A stretch of DNA of 64,000 bases from Microcebus murinus (Eukaryota; Chordata; Mammalia; Primates; Cheirogaleidae), in contig NC_134109.1 of the NCBI RefSeq assembly GCF_040939455.1, positions 67,682,501 to 67,746,500 of the forward strand. The letters are read 5' to 3'. The first letter of the stretch is position 1. The number at the start of each line of letters is the position of its first letter. Below the pieces are notes generated by a model that had not been told where the DNA came from, did no database searches, and saw only the letters and a list, made by a program, of their open reading frames with translations. The position numbers and the translations under genes were made by a program. Of this stretch, positions 56,226 to 64,000 are shown one piece after another.

Positions 56226-57225
56226 CTATTTTGTTCTCTAATCTTCATGTACAAATACAATGTCTTAAAGTTTTGTCTACACTTCCCAACTAATGCCACT
56301 GCCCTCCCCGTATAAAAGACCTGCCCTAGTGCTAAACCCAGCACAAACATACAATAAATATTAAAAATATTGATCAGTTAATTAATCATTGATTCCATTA
56401 GAGACACATGAGAGATTGGGGGAATAAAGAAAAGAAGTCTATCACTTGGGTTGAAAATATCAAAGTATTCTTATTCATGTGTTCACTGCACAAGTATTCA
56501 TTTAAGTGGCTTCCATGCTATCTTTGCTTTCACAAATGGCTTTGCCACTGTGAGAGATTGAATGGCACAAATATCTACACTCAATGTAGTCACTTCGGTA
56601 TGCTGCTGGAATTTGTGATTTTGCTTTTATACGGTTTTCCTGAAGCAATAAAATATAAGCTTAAACATATAATGAGATGTCTAAGGGTCTGAATCAATTA
56701 TATATCCTATTCTCTTAAATCAGCTGCTTAGCAAATGGCAGATAACCCTTTTGATTTACAGGAGGAATTTTCAGAACTCTATTTGAAATGCAAAAATAGT
56801 TTCAAAGCTTGATAGTAAGGTAGCTTATATAAGAAAAAGAGAGATAAGAAAGAACTGGAGCTTAACTTTAAAATTGGGCCCAGAAAGGGCAGGTAGGGGA
56901 TGAGATAACAAGAAGAGAAGTGTTCCTGGGACCAAACATCAATGAGTCTTAGACTCTTCAAGAACCACCCCAGAAATATTGCCATTCTGATGTCTTTTGA
57001 GAGGCCATTTTTCTTTGCTATAGGTATTAAATGGTTTATCTTTAACTAGCAAGAACCGGCTCAAATTTCAGAAAGTGCCTAACTCACCTAGTGAACAGTG
57101 CCTTAAGCACTGAAGGAATCTGGTTCAAGATGTGGAAACAGGACTTTTCAAGTGCTCCATGATCAAGCATAGGTAACATCTATGTCCGTTGGAGTTAAAG
57201 ATTTCCTGAAGCTATAAGAGTTATT
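56226..57225. other. Unique AT-rich DNA
   Basis: No gene or named repeat seen. Confidence 0.4.
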
Positions 57226-57635
57226 TTATTCATTTATTTAACAAACATTAATTATGTGCCCACTCCACTAATCCCCAGACATATTGTAATGATGAATCAG
57301 AAAATTAAGAGAGCTAACTTCTAGAGGGCTGACATTTGAGATGGAGAGGCAGTCAGGAACTAAAAACATTAAATTTAATTTAAAAATTTACAAATTAAGA
57401 TGTCAACAGACTGTGATAAGTGCCATGAAGGAAATATACATTGTGATGAGAAAGAGAATAACTGGGAGAGGCCACTCTGAGGAGGACACTGAAGAGCTGA
57501 CATTGAAGTTGTGACTTGAAGGACAAACTAGCCGTACAAAGAACTGCAAAAGAAAAGATTCCAAGCAGAGGGGCAGCAAAGACAAGGCCTGGAGTTTAGG
57601 AAAGGGGATTTGTGTTCTGCAACAAGATAAGGCCA
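57226..57635 (-). mobile_element. L2 LINE 3' region, antisense, first part
   Basis: The stretch begins with the antisense tail (TTCATTTATTTAACAAACATT), then 'GTGATAAGTGCCATGAAGGA', 'GAGAGGCCACTCTGAGGAGGA', 'GATTCCAAGCAGAGGGGCAGC' and 'AAAGACAAGGCCTGGAGTTT'. It is split by the Alu at 57636. Confidence 0.75.
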
Positions 57636-57979
<344 letters not shown>

Positions 57980-57997
57980 GCCAGAAACAAAACAAAA

Positions 57998-58105
57998 GAA
58001 AATGAGGCCAGTACTGCTTGAATGAGGAAGGGAGCTGTCTGAGATAAGGCTCAAGGTGTATACAGGAGCCATTTCATACAGAGTAATATGAGTCAGGTTA
58101 AAGAG
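57998..58105 (-). mobile_element. L2 LINE, antisense, second part
   Basis: 'ATGAGGCCAGTACTGCTTGAA' and 'GAGTTGGGATTTTATTTTAA' continue the antisense L2 (its 'ggccagtgtggctgg' and 'ggattttattctaa' segments) after the Alu. Confidence 0.6.
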
Positions 58106-58429
58106 TTGGGATTTTATTTTAAGTGCAATAAAGTAAATAAAATAATTTTATTTTAAGTGGAATAACCTTTTCTTTAGACTTCTACTTAAGGCCATTTGTC
58201 AAGTAGAATCACTTAAAGAACTTCCAGCTACAAATACCTAAAAATTCTAAAGAAAATGGCAAAAAAAATTTTTTTTCAGAAACTAAGTGCAAGTCTGAGC
58301 TTATGATTAAAAACAAAGAGGGAGGATAGCTGGATAATTCATGATGGGGAGCTCTGTAAAAGGATAAATAAATAAAATTTAAATTTAAGAAAAAGGTGAG
58401 AGTTTCAGGTGCTGAGAGAGGAGAGGCGG
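58106..58429. other. Unclassified DNA
   Basis: No recognisable repeat or gene. Confidence 0.35.
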
Positions 58430-58870
58430 ATATTGACTGAAAAGAGGCATAAGGGAACATTCTGGATAATGGAAATGTTTTAAATCTCAATCTGGGTGGT
58501 AGTTAAATGAGTGTATATTTATTAAAAATATCAACTACCTTGTACATTTATGATTTTTGCACTTACTATGTGTATTTTATGCATCAATAAAATTTTATAA
58601 TAAATCAAAGCAGCCAGAGAAGAAAAACAAAGCAATTAGAAAAACAGTAGATTTCTCAACTGCAACAACAGAGGCTAGCATCCATAGGAGTACTTTTTCA
58701 ATGTGCCAGGGGAAAATATCTCAGTGTAAAACTCTATTTCCTATTAAATCATCATTCAAAAAATGTGGGCAAAATAAAGACATTTTTAGACAAAGATTAA
58801 GAAAATTACTACTCACAGATCCTTACTGTAGATAGACATAAATAAATAGCAAATTGAACTTAATAAAAAG
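58430..58870 (+). mobile_element. Old LINE-1 (L1M/HAL1-like) pieces
   Basis: About 58430-58605 resembles a LINE-1 3' end ('CTCAATCTGGGTGGTAGTTAA', 'TTTATGCATCAATAAAATTTT'). About 58606-58870 resembles an internal L1M/HAL1 stretch ('AACTCTATTTCCTATTAAATC', 'GCAAAATAAAGACATTTTTAG'). They may be two fragments. No open frame survives. Confidence 0.5.
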
Positions 58871-58929
58871 GAATGGGAAGCAAGAAATGACCTGTGGAAA
58901 AGGTAAAGCAGACAGCACTGACCTGCAGT

Positions 58930-59120
58930 CCAGTATTTGGGTACCACGAGATTAGAAGATGGCTAAGACTTCTTTGTCTGCATTTTTTAGTTACAAATTC
59001 TCTGTGCCTTTGTTGTCTCACCTATAAAATGGAGATGATAATAGTACCTTATACATATAATAGTTGTGAAGATTAAATGTGTACATGTGTCCCGGGAGCA
59101 GTGCCTGACCATGGTGGGCT
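58930..59120 (+). mobile_element. MIR SINE
   Basis: 'TCTCTGTGCCTTTGTTGTCTC', 'ACCTATAAAATGGAGATGATA', 'ATAGTACCTTATACATATAAT' and 'GGGAGCAGTGCCTGACCATG' follow the MIR core and tail. Confidence 0.8.
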
Positions 59121-59718
59121 ATTATTACATACAAGTCTTGACAGGAAGACTCGCTCTGTGGACCACCATAGAAAGTTCTTTCAGATGTGTCTGACTCTTC
59201 TCCCTTATATATCACAAATAACTTATTTTCTATTCGAAATCTTCTGTATATTCATTAATCTATTAAAAAAAAAGAATAACGGAATTCACTCAGGGATTTC
59301 AAGCACAATAGTAGAAGATCTGCTTTATATTTCTAAATGGCCCCTGTGGTTATTGCACAGAAAGAAAAGTTGAAGAAGGGCCGAAATGAAAACAAAGAAG
59401 TCAGTTATGACGTATTTTAACTGGACAAGCAGGAACCCTTGGTGTCCTAGATTAGGCTTAAGTTATTTTAGGAGAAAATGTAGAAAAATTATTTTAAAAA
59501 AAACCCAGAAAGTATATATTAGAATATAAAATCTACTACTAAAAAATGATGGGGAACATTGGAGCAAAAAGGTATTACATTATATCTAGATTTTCAAAAT
59601 CAGAAAATGCAACTCTGAAAACTGTCTTTATTGTAGTCTAGTATTAGTTTTCATTTATGCAATACTTTTAGTAACCCCAGATACCCATGCAAACTTATCT
59701 CCAGATATACAATTTCAG
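59121..59718. other. Unique AT-rich DNA
   Basis: No gene or named repeat seen. Confidence 0.4.
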
Positions 59719-60080
59719 GGTATACAATTCTCATTCCCTTGCCTTCAATCATACTATTGCATCTGTCCTAACTGCTCCTCTCTTCCTCCTCCGCATGAAG
59801 TCTTATGCATACTTCAAAGACTTGATTAGATTTCATCTTTTCCTCCCCAGATTTTCTGCAACTAGAATCAATATTTCTTTCCCTTATTTTCCAAATGGAC
59901 TATGTCTATGATATTAATGGGCCTTTCCTCATGCCAGTCTTCCTTGTCTTATAGTTACCTGCATTATCACTCTCCCTGGATTACAAAACCCTAAAAATTA
60001 AGAAAGATGTCATATTCCATCTGCATCCCCCACAGCTTCCAGCAGAATATCTTTTAAAAATATTAAACAATTTTAAATGA
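59719..60080 (+). mobile_element. L2 LINE 3' region
   Basis: 'CTTATGCATACTTCAAAGACT', 'TTTCATCTTTTCCTCCCCAGA' and 'ACATTCTGCATCCCC'-like phrases follow L2 weakly from the coding end to near the tail. Diverged. Confidence 0.55.
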
Positions 60081-61184
60081 AAAGGGAATTATGGTCATTG
60101 AACCATTTGAATGATGAGAGCTCTTAAAAAAAAAAATCATGAGTGAAGACACTTCAATACCCAGGAGCTACATAAGGTTCCTCTGATTGCATTATTCCAA
60201 AAAGTTTGCTTCTTTGTGTTTCAGTCCTGATTTCTGAAATATTACTTTACCAAAAGAAACACATTCCTACTTCCAAGTAACAAAGTAGTGGAACAAAAAA
60301 AGCTAAAAGCAGTAAATTTTTATTTGCCATCACCTCCTTGAGCACCTCAATTTGGAGATGTTATTCTCATTTAACAGGACAATATATTTTATTATTTAGC
60401 GTTTTGCTAGTTTGGCATCAATTCCTACATTTTTGTGGTTGTCAAAATTTGGCCCCACAAAGCCCTTCGTGGAAACTGACATTGCAAACGGTAAAGCATC
60501 CACAGAAGTGAATGACGAGGGTCCAGCTCAAAGATAAAATAAAATAAAATAGAAATGTAAATGAAAAGAAGCCTCCTTACATAGTGAAGCAGCTTTATGT
60601 GCTCTTGGAATTATTGCAATTATATGACTATTGTCAAATATCACCTGAGGACAAGAGATTATAGTGGGACTGAAGGTGCCAGTGTTCACGTCCTTGCACA
60701 GTGGCTGCTCCATAGACTTCTCTATAGGAGCCGTATACATGTCCTCTCCCAAATAGCCTGAGGCCTAATTATTAATAAAAAAAAATATGTCAGCTGCTAA
60801 GTCATGAGGTTAAAGGTAAGATAGGCTTTTTCTAAATAGCACAAGCGTTAAGTTTGCAAATTTCCAAATTGATAGTTTTGAGCCCTTCTGCTCTCTTACA
60901 AAAGACTCCTGTAAAATCATATTTATAGCCCTATTCCTCTTTCCACTGCCCATATTTTGAGCCGATCGTTAGCCTCTGGGCATGGAAAGTTTAGCCTTCT
61001 TCCCATGTGTAGGGAGTCTAAAATAAGCAACAACAAAAGGACAGAACCAAATCAGTTTCCTTAAGGCTGAAAAATAGCAAGTGGCCCTACATAGGGTGGT
61101 TTTCTGTGGCTGCTGTGTGACTTCTCAGCAGCAGCATGTGTGGTCCAGCCACGACAACCCGAGTGCCTCCACTTGTGGGTAAGC
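60081..61184. other. Unique non-coding DNA
   Basis: No gene or repeat recognised. An AAAAT-type short tandem array lies at 60533-60551. Confidence 0.4.
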
Positions 61185-61320
61185 TGGCCCACCCCGCTGG
61201 TCCTCACTTTCCTCATCTATAAAATGGGAACAATAATAATACTTAACTCACACAGTAGTTGTTGATGAAATGTTGAATGAAGCAATCACAGTGCCAACCG
61301 TGTGGGCAGATGCTTACCAA
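61185..61320 (+). mobile_element. MIR SINE fragment
   Basis: 'TCACTTTCCTCATCTATAAAA' with 'GGGAACAATAATAATACTTAA' and 'GTTGTTGATGAAATGTTGAAT' is the MIR core and tail. Confidence 0.7.
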
Positions 61321-62429
61321 ATGTGTGTGTTCCTTTTAAGGCCCCTCAATCCCACACCCCAGACCCCTGCAAAAGCCACACTTTTTCCCTCCATTGGAAA
61401 AAGAAAGGGTTGTATTAATAGCAGAGTGAGATGAAAGAGTAGACCATCTGCTAGTTTCACAAGGTGATGAACTCCTAGGAAAAAATGGACATAATTCCAC
61501 ACTCAGTTGGCAAACGTAAAAGGCTCTCATTCAATGCATATATTTTTAATTTCAATATCAACAGTTTTTGTTATAGGTAATCTCCTGGGGCCTTCACATA
61601 AGGACAGATTTTGGTAACAAGTAGATATGTTTTTTCCACCTGGGAACAATTGAAATCTTCATCCTTGTCCTAATGGCTATGGAGTATTTGAAGACAGTAT
61701 TAAGTAGTAAGTAGTGGTATAAAAGCTTGGAGATAGACAAAGAGGTAAATTGCTCTGAATAGAAAGTGTGACAGAGATGAGGCAGGGGAGGACTCAGGAA
61801 GAGTAAAGCTGAAATGCCAGTTGCTGGAAGATAGACAAACACACAGAGGACGAGAGCATGGAGAGAGAACACAAGAGGCTGAAGGGTTGAGAAGATAGAC
61901 ATGGGAGAAGTGAGATATCCCATGAAAATTTCTCAAAATGCTATGTAGCTTAAGATGTGAACATCCTTTTTATTCTCTCCTATGGAATTTTTATTAAATT
62001 CTACATTGCTCACTAATGCATCTAGGTTACATATGTCTTAAGAGGAACAAGTTTCAGAAAGGCAGGGAAAGCTACTATCAATGTCAAATGCTGCAGTGAG
62101 GGCAACTGAGATCAGAAAAAAATATTTCTGTTTGGTGGCAAAAAGCCATCTCAGTGAAGAAATGAGACCTTGAATGACATCACAGGTTAGCCAAGAGATC
62201 AACTTAAAAAGAATTTTATTAGAGTGAAAGAGGGATTCCATCTTAGGCTCTCTTTTTTCACCGTGCATGTTCTCCCTAGGTGAGTTCATCTACTTCAGTG
62301 ATATCAGTTACCCCATAAATAATAATCTACCACAAGTCAACTGTTCTGGCCCAGAAATCCTTTGCATACTTGCTCTCTCTCTCTGTGTCCTCCTCCCTCC
62401 CTCCTTCCTTTTTCCTCCACCAAACTTCA
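61321..62429. other. Unique non-coding DNA
   Basis: No gene or named repeat. A short pyrimidine-rich CT/CCT tract sits at about 62370-62420. Confidence 0.4.
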
Positions 62430-62870
62430 AGCCAACAGTCTATCAGATATGTCTGCTTCCATGTCCTGTGGGAATTCTCTTTTCACTTTATCCAAAATAG
62501 AACTGATCATCTTCCTCCCAAACCGTTCTGCCATTTACTTTCTGCTAGTTGGTAAACAGTGTTTCCGCTAACACCTAAGAACAGCCTGGATTCCTCCCTT
62601 TTCCTTACTTTCCACATAAACCATTGCCAAATGCCAGTGACACTTGTGGTTCTTTGATATCTCTTTAATCCATCACCTCTTTTCAATCCCCTATTTGATT
62701 GGGTTTTTTTCAATGAGGTTTTCATCATTTTTCACCTGAATTATTGCACCAATTTCCTAACTGGTCTCCCTGTCCAGCCTGGCATTGCTGTAGAGCAATG
62801 CCAATGTGATCTTTCTGAAACACAAACCTTAACATGCAAATATCTTTGATTCAAATTCTTCCTTTACTCT
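62430..62870 (+). mobile_element. L2 LINE internal to 3' region
   Basis: 'AAAATAGAACTGATCATCTTC', 'TCTTTGATATCTCTTTAATCC', 'TCACCTGAATTATTGCACCAA', 'TTTCCTAACTGGTCTCCCTG' and 'AATGTGATCTTTCTGAAACAC' follow L2 in order. The 3' tail is missing. Confidence 0.75.
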
Positions 62871-64000
62871 AAAAAATTAACATGGATATGAGAAAAATCA
62901 CTTCAACTCTGTGCTTTAATTTTCCTTCCGCATAAAGAGGATCATGCTGAATTTCTTTACCTACGGCAAAAGGATTTCTACAGTGATTCATTCAGCACTT
63001 CTTTCTATAAACTAAGTTTTAAGAATTGTAAATGTCAGAGAAACGAGCCTGATATAGAGCTAAGTTTAACTAGCAGGACACTAAATTATATTTTATAGTT
63101 TGATATCATCAATGTAAAATGCATAGTAAAACCCTAGAAGAAAATAATCTAAAATTTTAATGGCAACTGTCTCCTAATGATATGATTATGGACAACTATT
63201 ATTTGCTTCATAATATATTTTCTACATTTCCCACAATGGGCATATAATTCTTCTATAATGAGGAAAAATATTCAACTTTTTGAAACCTGAGCTAGCAGAA
63301 AGAGGCACTCATACAAAAAAGAATTCCAACTACTGTCACAACGCTGAGGAAGGCTCCTGGGCTTGATGACTGACTGAACAGTTAGAAGAAATTGGTCCTT
63401 TCTCTGTGCTTCTCCCAGAGTTAACGTCCAGGAGAAACCACCAAGGACAACGCTGAACCATTTCTACACTACCTGGCTAAGGAGGATGAAAGCAACACAG
63501 AAGCTGACAGTTAATTAAAGGAGGCTGCCACTTGGCTAACAGGTCCAGACTGCGGTGGGTGACAATTATAGCTCTTGCAGGGCCTCAGAATAAAGTTCCA
63601 TATACTAAATTAGACACTAAGTAAAGTGTAATTTGTATTTGAACTTTAACAAAACTGCTAAGCAGAAATTCAGCCAATAATATTCGCTACCAACTTTATG
63701 CATACCATCCAGGGGAACTGAACAATAACCCAAAAAGAAATCATTTATAGATTCTTTCTTGGCAGCTGGATTTTCATTAAAAGAAGATTTTCTACCCGTT
63801 GGTATTTTCAGCTTCCTGGCTTATCTCTTTCAAAGAGAAAGTTCCTTTAAATATTTCTACCAAGCAGAAGAGTAGACCCACACTAATTACAGGGGCACAA
63901 GTAGACTTCCATGGTTTAGTTCTTCTCACTTCACACAGAACAATCTGTAAAACCACTTTTTTAAATATAATCAGACTTAGTAAAAGTTATCATTAGAAAA
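62871..64000. other. Unique non-coding DNA to the window end
   Basis: No gene or named repeat recognised. The frame 63799-63996 has no family features. Confidence 0.4.

Overview
This window is nuclear DNA of a primate, most likely a strepsirrhine (lemur-like). The three Alu elements (4381-4717 minus, 35672-36018 plus, 57636-57979 plus) all carry the long A/T-rich middle linker with a 'GGCCAA(C/T)TAAT'-type stretch that I know from lemur-group Alus. The two LINE-1 3' ends (about 2080-2245 and 36150-36290) share the 'GGGCA(C/T)GCTTG..AGCTCTGACT' terminus seen in the same lineage. The species call is an inference from repeat families. I found no intact host protein-coding gene, no rRNA, tRNA or snRNA gene, no CRISPR array and no bacterial-type operon. 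The window reads as AT-rich intergenic or intronic DNA shaped by retrotransposition.

Layout. 1-7 kb: a solo class II (ERV2-type) LTR with a perfect 6-bp target duplication (773-1067), a LINE-1 3' tail, a short mRNA 3'-end retrocopy (2639-2788) and a minus-strand Alu. 7-11 kb: a 1.9-kb truncated LINE-1 on the minus strand, then MIR fragments and two MaLR LTRs, one of which splits a MIR. 13.3-14.0 kb: an internally deleted Tigger DNA transposon with a dead transposase fragment. 14.4-16.1 kb: old L1M/HAL1-like sequence and an inverted pair of L1M-like arms. 16-23 kb: mostly unique sequence. 23.5-32 kb: MER5A, MIR, L2, MaLR-like LTRs and an old LINE-1. 32.6-36.4 kb: a 5'-inverted ('twin-primed') LINE-1 with an 18-bp target duplication, containing a younger Alu. 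38-45 kb: microsatellites, L2 copies, MER58-like DNA and MIRs. 45-48.5 kb: unique AT-rich DNA.

The most unusual part is 48.9-52.9 kb, a three-level nest. An old LINE-1 is split by an antisense MLT1-type LTR (5-bp duplication), which is itself split by a 2.83-kb GC-rich insert (49413-52245). The insert has a 14-bp target duplication, an AATAAA signal and a decayed A-tail. I read it as a retrocopy of a long, apparently intron-containing or single-exon transcript that carried its CpG island with it. On its opposite strand it shows a short terminal-exon-like stretch with a splice-acceptor-like edge. A strong CTCF-type motif lies 0.9 kb upstream of it and a weaker one inside it.

53-64 kb: further nested old repeats (an LTR split by L1M; an L2 split by an Alu), a MIR holding a pure poly(T) mini-insertion with its own 13-bp duplication, and unique DNA to the end. 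No set of genes works together here. The value of the window lies in insertion chronology, the retrocopy/CpG island and candidate regulatory sites. Repeat-family names come from recognised consensus features, without a database search.
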